From Gemmatimonadales bacterium (GTDB lineage: Bacteria > Gemmatimonadota > Gemmatimonadetes > Gemmatimonadales > GWC2-71-9): a DNA stretch of 14,348 nt. The translations under genes were made by a program, and so were the position numbers. Positions within the stretch are counted from its first letter, which is position 1; each line of letters begins with the position of its first letter. Shown in pieces: positions 6,509-13,493 of this stretch. The stretch covers positions 1 through 14,348 of the forward strand of contig JAICPP010000063.1 of NCBI GenBank assembly GCA_025929805.1. Reading direction: 5' to 3'. The notes beneath the pieces were generated by a model that saw only the letters and a list, made by a program, of their open reading frames with translations, had not been told where the DNA came from and made no database searches.

Positions 6509-7224
6509 AGGCGTCCAACCAATGACTGGAGCCGAAGCCACCACACCATCCAGATGGCTTCTCGCACGATGCGCTTGTTCATCTTGCTTTGCCCTTCTAC
6601 CCGATCGGTAAAGACAATGGGGATCTCGACCAGCCGAAACCCTTTCTTCCAGGCTCGAAAGCTCATCTCGATCTGGAAGGCGTAACCATTGGAACGGACC
6701 TTATCGAAGTCGATCACCTCGAGCACCTCGCGGCGAAAGCACTTGAACCCCCCCGTCGAGTCAGCCAGCGGCAGCCCGGTCACAAAGCGGGCATACTTGT
6801 TGGCACCAATCGACAGAAGGAGACGGGAGATCGGCCAGTTGATGACGTTTACGCCAGTGCGATAGCGGGAGCCGATCACCAGATCCGCATCGGTGGCAGC
6901 GCGGATGAAATCGCCCAGGAACTTGGGATCATGGGAAAAATCTGCATCCATCTCGAAGATGAGATCGTACCCGCGATCCAAGGCCCACCGAAAACCGGCC
7001 AGGTATGCCTTTCCCAGGCCGGACTTGGTCGGACGATGGAGTACGTGGATGCGGGGCGTGGCCGCCGCCATTTCGTCTGCCAGCTGGCCGGTTCCGTCGG
7101 GAGAGTTGTCGTCGACGACGAGCACGTCGATCCTGGAGTCTTGCTGCAGGATCGCAGGGAGCACGAGCGGAAGGTTGACCCGCTCATTGTAGGTGGGAAC
7201 TACGACGAGTAGACGCTCAGGCAC
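6505..7224 (-). CDS. DPM1-like family 2 glycosyltransferase (polyprenyl-phosphate sugar synthase)
   Basis: 239 residues from a GTG start. It is a single GT2 catalytic domain without C-terminal membrane helices, like the soluble class of dolichyl/polyprenyl-phosphate mannosyltransferases. Visible motifs are VVVPTYNE (7-14), VVDDNSPDGT (36-45, nucleotide site), EMDADFSHDP (91-100, metal-binding DAD), GSRY (118-121), STGGFKCFRR (156-165), SNGYAFQIEM (178-187) and DRVEGQSKM (207-215). It is expected to transfer a sugar (often mannose or glucose) from an NDP-sugar to polyprenyl phosphate on the inner membrane face. The sugar cannot be told from sequence. It overlaps the YfhO gene stop by 8 bases upstream and dapF by 4 downstream, so translation is coupled. 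A lipid-linked donor made here could feed the neighbouring YfhO-type membrane protein. Confidence 0.92.
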   Translation of the reverse strand: MPERLLVVVPTYNERVNLPLVLPAILQQDSRIDVLVVDDNSPDGTGQLADEMAAATPRIHVLHRPTKSGLGKAYLAGFRWALDRGYDLIFEMDADFSHDPKFLGDFIRAATDADLVIGSRYRTGVNVINWPISRLLLSIGANKYARFVTGLPLADSTGGFKCFRREVLEVIDFDKVRSNGYAFQIEMSFRAWKKGFRLVEIPIVFTDRVEGQSKMNKRIVREAIWMVWWLRLQSLVGRL

Positions 7225-9592
7225 GTCGTTGACGCCATCCCAGCACAGTGCCAGCCAAAGTCACCAGAAGTACGGTCACCCAGGTGGCGGCTGTGATGCT
7301 CGAGGCCAACTGAACTATGGCAGGACGGTAGCGGAGGAGCACCCGAAATTCCCCGCCCCGGCTCAGCGGAACGGCCAGCAGCGCATGGTTGGCGCGAATG
7401 ACGGGTACCTTGGTGCCATCGATCTCGGCTTGCCACGAAGGATGGTAGGTGCGACTGATCGTCAGCAGCGCGGGTCCAGTTGAGCGAACCCGCACAGCCA
7501 CAGTATCCTCGCCGTTCCCCTCGATCACGGCGGTGCCGGTTCCACCTGCCTGGCCGGCTGCCAGCACCGGCTGCTCAACTACGGCTGTCTTGGCCGGGTC
7601 GAACGTGGGAGACCAGAGCATGGCGATGCGTCGTGCCGAGTCGGGCTCCACCTGAATCTCGGGCACGACAGCAGCTCCAGAAACTGCCCCGTCATTTACA
7701 TACACCGCTACCCGTTGATCAGCCCCCAATAGCCGGAAGCCCGGCAACTCGACCTGACCCGGAAGGAGCACATACCGGGCGGAGAGCGCCCGAAGTGCCC
7801 CGCTGTTGAGGAAACTGAGCCAATACTGTTCCAGGTCACCGGCGGTGCGGGCGGCTTGCCGCACGTCGTAGCGGGTCAGCGCGTTGTACCACCGGATTTG
7901 GTTGCCGTGATAGCCAAAGACTTCGGGGATCCCGTAACTGGCCAGGAATCCTTCCGGGTACACCCCGCCGACCGTGAGTACCCGGTCACCGGCCACCAGT
8001 CTCGATCGCAGAGCTTCGATCCCCGGATCGGGTGGGAAGAAGTCATCGTACCGAACCACCTGAATGTACCGATGGTCGACTCGCAAAAGATCCAGGACCG
8101 TCAGCCCCGTCAGGATAAGCGCCACATGGGTTGCTCGAAGCGTTCCCTTGCTCCAGAGCCAGACCGCAACCCAGCTCACCCCGCACATCAGTGCGACCAC
8201 TAGGGCGCCGGCGGCGAGGCGGGGCTGATTGGCGGCGAAAGCCGCTGCCCGTTGGGGGGCTTCGGAACCGCCGAATATGGAGCTCCAGGTCTGGTACAGA
8301 CCCGGGCCACCTGCCAAGGCGATGACTGCCACCAGGAGGGCAGCAACCGCACCGGCCAATAACGCTACCGACATTGCGCGGCGAGCCCGCAAGTCTCCGT
8401 CTGCCAGCACTCGCTGGAGGAGGAGCGTGGCCAGGATGGTAAATGCCGCAATCGCGACAAACGTTGCCAGGCTCGGCGCACGAAAGTTCTTGAGACCAGG
8501 AACGACTGAATACAGCAACCCAAACACCGGAGTTCCCGCTCCCAGGGCGTACAGCAAGGCGATAGCGGCCATCGTGCCGAAACCCCACCGTCGCCGGTCT
8601 CCCTTGAGTCCCACGACCGCCGCGACGCCGAGCAGGAAAACCAACGCACCCCCGTACTCCGAATTGTGCTTGAATGGATTCTTACCCCAGTACGTCTCCG
8701 ATTGCACATCGGTCCCGGAGAACTCCGGGATGAACAGGGACACCGCTTCTTCGGCGTGAAGGGACCAGCTGGCTGAATACTCGAAGCCGCGTCCCGGGCC
8801 GGCACGGGGAGAGTCCTCCCGCAGGTACCGATACATGGGCAACAAGACCACGGCCGCGACGCCCCCCGCGGTGACTACGGCGAGCATCCCACCGGCCAGG
8901 GTACTGGCCAATGTGGCCCCGCCTTGGCGCCGACGGGCCCACAAGACCCCGATCGCGTAGGCGGCCAGTGCGATGTAGGCGTAGTAGGCGAGCTGGGGAT
9001 GGGCCACCACCATGAGGCCCGCTACCACCCCTAGCCAGAGAAACCGAAACCACGAGCGTCGATCGAGCGCGGTTACCAGAAGCCAGAGAGCGGCGGGGAA
9101 CAGAGCAATCACGTACATCTTCCCGTCTTGTCCACCCCAAACCAGGCTCACGAGATTGGCGGATAGCAGGTATGCCGAACCCGCGAATAACGCCACGTAC
9201 CGCTGAGCCCCAAACGCTCGCGCGGCGAGGTACATGAAAACACCGGCAAGGTAGACATGCAGGATGAGCTTCCAGGCCAATGCGCTGGTCAGGGGCAAGA
9301 CGAAATGAAGCACGGAGGCCGGGTAGAGGATGTCACCACTGCCGGCCTCGATGGTGGGCACGCCGCCGAACAAATAGGGATTCCAGAGTGGCAGCCGGCC
9401 GAGAGCCCGAATGTGCTCTACGAAGAACTTGCGAAACATGATGCCGGCGGCGATGGTGTCCTGCCCCAGGAGCATCTCGCCCGGTCCGCTGAACAGATAT
9501 TCTCGAAAGACGACGAGAGTTAAAGCGCCCATCACCACGAAGGGTACCCACCGAGGAAGCCGATCGAGGTCGGTCGAGTGTTGGTGTTCCAC
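7217..9592 (-). CDS. YfhO-family integral membrane protein, probable GT-C type glycosyltransferase
   Basis: 791 residues from a GTG that directly follows the upstream stop (TGA-GTG), with AAAGG as a ribosome site. It is a polytopic protein with roughly a dozen membrane helices in the first 510 residues. It has the YfhO hallmarks LLGQDTIA (41-48, Asp45 in the first outer loop, a candidate catalytic residue as in GT-C folds), LPLWNPYLFGGVP (67-79) and WGGQDGKMY (152-160). A large soluble domain (~510-760) ends in TYHPSWQAEIDGTKV (715-729), and a last helix lies at ~763-783. In Bacillus and Listeria, YfhO-type proteins transfer sugars from polyprenyl-phosphate donors to lipoteichoic acid outside the membrane. 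This organism should lack that acceptor, so the target is open. The donor may come from the GT2 encoded next to it. Confidence 0.85.
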   Translation of the reverse strand: MEHQHSTDLDRLPRWVPFVVMGALTLVVFREYLFSGPGEMLLGQDTIAAGIMFRKFFVEHIRALGRLPLWNPYLFGGVPTIEAGSGDILYPASVLHFVLPLTSALAWKLILHVYLAGVFMYLAARAFGAQRYVALFAGSAYLLSANLVSLVWGGQDGKMYVIALFPAALWLLVTALDRRSWFRFLWLGVVAGLMVVAHPQLAYYAYIALAAYAIGVLWARRRQGGATLASTLAGGMLAVVTAGGVAAVVLLPMYRYLREDSPRAGPGRGFEYSASWSLHAEEAVSLFIPEFSGTDVQSETYWGKNPFKHNSEYGGALVFLLGVAAVVGLKGDRRRWGFGTMAAIALLYALGAGTPVFGLLYSVVPGLKNFRAPSLATFVAIAAFTILATLLLQRVLADGDLRARRAMSVALLAGAVAALLVAVIALAGGPGLYQTWSSIFGGSEAPQRAAAFAANQPRLAAGALVVALMCGVSWVAVWLWSKGTLRATHVALILTGLTVLDLLRVDHRYIQVVRYDDFFPPDPGIEALRSRLVAGDRVLTVGGVYPEGFLASYGIPEVFGYHGNQIRWYNALTRYDVRQAARTAGDLEQYWLSFLNSGALRALSARYVLLPGQVELPGFRLLGADQRVAVYVNDGAVSGAAVVPEIQVEPDSARRIAMLWSPTFDPAKTAVVEQPVLAAGQAGGTGTAVIEGNGEDTVAVRVRSTGPALLTISRTYHPSWQAEIDGTKVPVIRANHALLAVPLSRGGEFRVLLRYRPAIVQLASSITAATWVTVLLVTLAGTVLGWRQRRA

Positions 9593-10531
9593 TCAGGCCT
9601 TTCGAACAGATGGATGCTCCGAGGTGTTGCGACGGAGCAAAAGAGGAAGAGCGGGAAGCACCTCGGTGCCGGTCAGCAGGAGCCGGCTGGCCAGCGCCAG
9701 ACCCGCAGCCGGCTTGAGGCCGATGTCGCCCGCCAACATGAGAAGAAAAACCGATTCCCGAGGTCCCAACCCCCCGGGAGCGAACAGGGCAATGAACCCA
9801 ACCAGATACGAGCAGGTGAACACCCCGATGGCTTGTGGCAAGCTCAGGCGAACGTCCGGCAACACTCCATTGGTCAGGAACAGGAGGGCGGTGCCATACG
9901 CCACCCAAGCGAACAGGTTGGCCGCGAAAGCCGTGGCCAGCGTTGCCGGGGAAACCGCACGGAGGGGTGGCAGTGAGCGTGGCAACAATCGATTGATTCG
10001 GTCGAGCAGTGATTGGGACCCGAGTACAACGAGCCCCGCGAGGCAGGTGGCGAGCAGGGCTGCCGCGAGGAAGACCACCTCGGCGCCCATCGTCTGAAAG
10101 CTCTCACGTGCCGTCAGCGCCACCACCGCAGCCCCACTGGCCAGAGCCAAGGCTTGCAGGACCAGCGCTCCGGCAACAGCCGCCGACGGATCCACACCTG
10201 CGCGCCGTGCCAGGATGGCGGCACCGGCAACCGCCCAGACCTTTCCCGGGATGTATTTACCTAGGCTGGCGAGGAACCAGATGCGTGCTGCAGTGAGGAA
10301 CCCGAGGCGCTCTCCCATGCTCTGCACTACCCGGCGCCACGCTTCGATCAGCGTGGCATACCCGGCGAAGACCATCATGATGCTGGCGGCAATCCACGTC
10401 GGCGATAGCCTCCAATCGACCGGCTGAGCCCGAAGCTCTTCCCAATTGGTGATTACGGACCGGGCCGCTAAGGCGACCAGAAGCGCTCCCGCCGTGAATT
10501 GCAGGATGCGCCAGAAGCTAGGCCGCACCAC
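9593..10531 (-). CDS. UPF0104 / lysylphosphatidylglycerol-synthase-TM-like integral membrane protein
   Basis: 312 residues from a GTG start overlapping the previous gene by 14 bases. About eight membrane helices are predicted (near 11-26, 46-66, 82-100, 117-139, 150-170, 200-220, 235-251, 272-298). Family motifs are SLGKYIPGKVW (89-99) and FAPGGLGPRE (250-259), seen in the membrane domains of MprF/AglD-type proteins. No soluble aminoacyl-transferase domain is attached, so it is not an MprF synthase. Relatives are often beside GT2 glycosyltransferases and are suspected lipid-sugar flippases. Its position between a YfhO protein and sugar-modifying enzymes fits that idea, but transport is inferred only. 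Confidence 0.85.
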   Translation of the reverse strand: MVRPSFWRILQFTAGALLVALAARSVITNWEELRAQPVDWRLSPTWIAASIMMVFAGYATLIEAWRRVVQSMGERLGFLTAARIWFLASLGKYIPGKVWAVAGAAILARRAGVDPSAAVAGALVLQALALASGAAVVALTARESFQTMGAEVVFLAAALLATCLAGLVVLGSQSLLDRINRLLPRSLPPLRAVSPATLATAFAANLFAWVAYGTALLFLTNGVLPDVRLSLPQAIGVFTCSYLVGFIALFAPGGLGPRESVFLLMLAGDIGLKPAAGLALASRLLLTGTEVLPALPLLLRRNTSEHPSVRKA

Positions 10532-11984
10532 CGGTCCGACCTGTTTGCACCTGAACCTGAGTGGTATCGCCCGATTCGTCTTCCAGAGCTATAACAGTGC
10601 GATGTCCCGCTGTTGTGGTCAGCAGGACACGTCCGTCGGCAGATACCCGCGCAGCCCGGACGGATCGGCGGAAGCGGCGCCATTGAACCAGCTTGTGCGC
10701 AGAAGCGAGGTATGGCCGATCGTCAGCCAATGCCTGAAGGAGGCTGACGAAAGCGGGCTCCGCCCCGGGAAATCCGAGCGCCTCCACTGTATTGGGGTGC
10801 CACAACCCTACCCAGGCCCCTTCGACGGCCTTGCATTCGCGCATCAGATCCCGTGCATCCTCGATCCACCGACCGGGCTCTTCCACCCCCGCGTACTTGC
10901 TCAGCGCCCGGTCCATCCAGATCAGGGGCACCACTTCGAGCGGCAGGGTGGTTTCCCGCCTTGCATCCCAGGCTGGCACCGGGTCAGCCACCCCGAGACG
11001 GAACCCGTTGCGGTCCGCAAAGCCCCAAGTGGCGTCGTACTCGAATCCGGCGGCGAGCATGTGCTGCTGAGTGGTACCGGGCTGCATTCGGAGAAAGTGC
11101 TGGCGCACGCCCATAACCGGAGCATCGCTCAGGCGAACCAGGTTACGCCGCTGGTCCGCCATGGCCTTGGCATCGTTTGCCGTCGCAAAGCTGCCATGCA
11201 GTCCGATCTCATGGCCGGCTTGAGTCAAGGCGGTGAGTATGCGGCGAGCAGCCGGTCCCTGGGGCCGATAGGTGGAATCTCCCGCCAGCATGGTTCTTAT
11301 GGTCGGGTCGGCACAGATCACGAACCAGGTGGCTCGCATGCTGTGATGGGCCTCGAGCTGGAGGATCGAATGCACCGCTCTGTTCACCGGATCTTTGCGG
11401 AGGTTCCGCCGGACCGCCCGCCCCACTCGGCCCATGAGGTCCCACTTGCCTTTCAGGCCGAGTTCGGCCATGCGAAGAAACGAAAAGAGCGTCCACCGGT
11501 CAACCACGTCGAGATCGTGGGTCACCAGCGCGGCCCACCGGTGGCCCTCCGGCCAGGGTGCCACGCAACGAACGGGGCGCCTGTCTGCCACGGCAAGAAC
11601 CGCTCGGCGAAGCTCCGTCGCAAGCAACGAGACAACGGGACGACGACTCTGCCCAGCCGCCACGAGAGGATTTTCAGCCGAAGGGACGCGTCCATGTCGG
11701 TCGGTAGCTCCGCAGCGCTGTTCGATGGCCCCTCCGGCCACCTCTGCGACCGCACGAAGAGCAGCCGTGGTGATCCGCACCTCCCCATTGGCTCGCTCCA
11801 GTGCGGCCTGAAAGCTCAGGTCCGCGGCCGCGGATCCCGCCGACTGCCGGTCAAGCACGTTCAGCCGGACCAGATCACAGTCGGCTCGATCAGCAACCAA
11901 GAGGCGCGACAGATCGATCAAGACCTCGAGTCCATACTGCTCGGGCGGGCGAAGCCTGCCGGAGCCTCCATCGAGTCGGATCAT
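10518..11984 (-). CDS. Polysaccharide deacetylase-like (CE4/NodB-type) protein
   Basis: 488 residues from an ATG that overlaps the upstream stop (ATGA). The N-terminal ~140 residues have no recognised motif and resemble the extra domain found before some deacetylase domains. A NodB-like core follows, with VTHDLDVVDRW (154-164, metal/acid motif in place of TFDDG), ATWFV (218-222), HEIGLHGS (258-265, the H-x-x-x-x-H-type second motif), GVRQHFLR (292-299), FEYDATWGF (314-322) and VGLWHPNT (392-399, C-terminal His motif). A short beta-rich tail follows ~440. It would remove acetyl or similar groups from a sugar polymer or lipid-linked precursor. No signal peptide is visible, so cytosolic or membrane-associated action is likely. 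Loss of strict CE4 consensus in the first motif leaves the chemistry open. Confidence 0.85.
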   Translation of the reverse strand: MIRLDGGSGRLRPPEQYGLEVLIDLSRLLVADRADCDLVRLNVLDRQSAGSAAADLSFQAALERANGEVRITTAALRAVAEVAGGAIEQRCGATDRHGRVPSAENPLVAAGQSRRPVVSLLATELRRAVLAVADRRPVRCVAPWPEGHRWAALVTHDLDVVDRWTLFSFLRMAELGLKGKWDLMGRVGRAVRRNLRKDPVNRAVHSILQLEAHHSMRATWFVICADPTIRTMLAGDSTYRPQGPAARRILTALTQAGHEIGLHGSFATANDAKAMADQRRNLVRLSDAPVMGVRQHFLRMQPGTTQQHMLAAGFEYDATWGFADRNGFRLGVADPVPAWDARRETTLPLEVVPLIWMDRALSKYAGVEEPGRWIEDARDLMRECKAVEGAWVGLWHPNTVEALGFPGAEPAFVSLLQALADDRPYLASAHKLVQWRRFRRSVRAARVSADGRVLLTTTAGHRTVIALEDESGDTTQVQVQTGRTGGAA

Positions 11985-12445
11985 CGCCAGCCAGCCTGGG
12001 GTGTGAGCTCCCGTACTGTTTTCGCCGGATGACCTGCTACTACGTGCAGCGCAGGGACGTCTTTGGATACCACGCTATTTGCTCCCACAACTGCGCCGCG
12101 TCCGATGCGCACACCTGGCAGAATCACGCACCCGGCGCCCAGCCAGGCATCGTCCTCGATGACAATGGGTCCTTGCGAGACGGGAGCGAACTCCCGAGTT
12201 CTGGAGTTGTTGGGGTGCGAGGACGTGACCAGTGTCACTCGCGGTGCGATGCTTACCCGATCGCCGATCGTAATGTTCCCGCGGTCGGCCAACTCCTCCA
12301 CGATGATCAGATCATCCGCGATATACACATCGGTTCCAATGGTAAATCCGCACATGCGCAGCAGGGCCACTCGGCTGGAGGGGAAAAAGGCGTTCCTGGC
12401 CCACCGCTTGAGGACCTTTTTCCGAAGCCGCCACAGAAAGGTCAC
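11981..12445 (-). CDS. Left-handed beta-helix (hexapeptide-repeat) acyltransferase
   Basis: 154 residues from a GTG 4 bases after the upstream stop. A basic N-terminal region (1-30) is followed by hexapeptide repeats (GFTIGTDVYIADDL, NITIGDRVSIAPRVTL, GPIVIEDDAWLGAGCVIL, GVRIGRGAVVGANSVV), with the conserved loop TSSHPNN carrying probable catalytic His77. The closing KDVPALHVVAGHPAK (128-142) is typical of the WbbJ/maltose acetyltransferase class. It probably O-acetylates a sugar from acetyl-CoA in the cytosol and works as a trimer. It is ATGA-coupled to the following deacetylase gene, so an acetyl-adding and a putative acetyl-removing enzyme are made together. Confidence 0.92.
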   Translation of the reverse strand: MTFLWRLRKKVLKRWARNAFFPSSRVALLRMCGFTIGTDVYIADDLIIVEELADRGNITIGDRVSIAPRVTLVTSSHPNNSRTREFAPVSQGPIVIEDDAWLGAGCVILPGVRIGRGAVVGANSVVSKDVPALHVVAGHPAKTVRELTPQAGWR

Positions 12446-12449
12446 GAGC

Positions 12450-13493
12450 TCATCCGAGATAGCGGTAGAGACGAGTACCCAGCCGAGTAACTCCGGCCGG
12501 CAGACGCGACCAAACCGCAGCTGCTGTGGCCATGAGCCCCCGATCTCGGGAGGCCATATTCAGCCCCCCGGGTTCCGGCCAGTAATCATAGGCCAGAGGT
12601 ATAGGCTGTCCACCCCATCGACGCTTGAACTCCAGAAGACCGTGTTGCTCCGGTGCAACCCGGCCCAGATCGAATTTCCGCCTTGCGGCAATGGCATCCT
12701 GAATTGCCGTCCACAGCAGCACATGATTGGGCCGGTGTTCGAGGTGATCCGGGTCCGACGCGCCGAACCCATAGATCCAGGCTCGAGGCCCTTTCCACAC
12801 CGTAATAGCCGCGGCCCGCTCCCCGGCCCGGGTAAAGGCCAGATAGAGCGCCACCAGGCCTGTCTGCTGGAGACCACGACATCCTTCCGTAAAGAAACCC
12901 CGGGGAGGAGCTGGAAGCCCGTGAGCATGCGCGGTACCCTCTTCCAGTTCCGCCATAATTTGCCAATCCTCTGCCGTCTCCCCCCCTCGGACTACAATGC
13001 CTGCTTTCTGGCCTTTCCGGATGCTTCGCTGGGTACTTCCTTGGTGCAGCCGCTTCCAGACCTCGAGCTCGCCACCGTCAGTTGGTATCTCGAACGTGGT
13101 GTAATGGGAGGTGCGGTGGAATCCCGGTGCGGGAGGAAATTCGCCTCGAGTCTTGATCTCGATCCGGCGGATACGGCGTTCACTCGCGCCGTCGCGCACC
13201 GCGGCCAGCAGGGCATCCGCTATGCGGCCATGCGCGGTGAGCGGTCCAGCCGCGTAGCTGAACGGGAGGCTCACCAGCCGGCGCGGGCCCAGAAGCGCCG
13301 GCACCTCCGCGACCGCAAGCAGACCCTCTAATTGACCGTTTGAGCGAGCCGAATAGCACTCCAGGCGCAATCGGTAAATATCCCGCAGACACTCGACCCA
13401 TTGAGGCATATGGTAGAACGTGCCATATGCCCTGGCGTAAGGCTCCCAGTCTGGGGGAGGCTCAGCCGTGCGGCTGATCGTCAGTGATGTCAC
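12450..13493 (-). CDS. FemAB-like / GNAT-fold acyltransferase
   Basis: 347 residues from a GTG at 13493 that overlaps the end of the GT4 gene by 32 bases. The start is uncertain, since few good alternatives precede FYHMPQWVE (27-34). The architecture is that of FemAB-type double GNAT proteins: the first half ends around YTTFEIPTD (131-139), then RSIRKGQKAGI (156-166), LVALYLAFTRAGERAAA (213-229), WIYGFGASDPDH (239-250), NHVLLWTAIQDA (256-267) and the closing LLEFKRRWGG (286-295) with AYDYWPEPGG. Characterised relatives add amino acids to peptidoglycan from aminoacyl-tRNA. Relatives in polysaccharide clusters are thought to modify sugars or peptides. Its neighbours favour the latter role, but the substrate is unknown. 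Confidence 0.85.
   Translation of the reverse strand: MTSLTISRTAEPPPDWEPYARAYGTFYHMPQWVECLRDIYRLRLECYSARSNGQLEGLLAVAEVPALLGPRRLVSLPFSYAAGPLTAHGRIADALLAAVRDGASERRIRRIEIKTRGEFPPAPGFHRTSHYTTFEIPTDGGELEVWKRLHQGSTQRSIRKGQKAGIVVRGGETAEDWQIMAELEEGTAHAHGLPAPPRGFFTEGCRGLQQTGLVALYLAFTRAGERAAAITVWKGPRAWIYGFGASDPDHLEHRPNHVLLWTAIQDAIAARRKFDLGRVAPEQHGLLEFKRRWGGQPIPLAYDYWPEPGGLNMASRDRGLMATAAAVWSRLPAGVTRLGTRLYRYLG

Noticed and set aside
10446..12032. Long open frame of 528 codons on the + strand
   Set aside because: It is antisense to the deacetylase and part of the flippase-like gene. It has no family motifs or ribosome site. Long antisense frames are expected in GC-rich codon-biased genes.
12063..13331. 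Open + frame of 422 codons
   Set aside because: It is antisense to the acyltransferase and FemAB-like genes, is rich in Arg/Ser/Pro, and has no recognisable motif.
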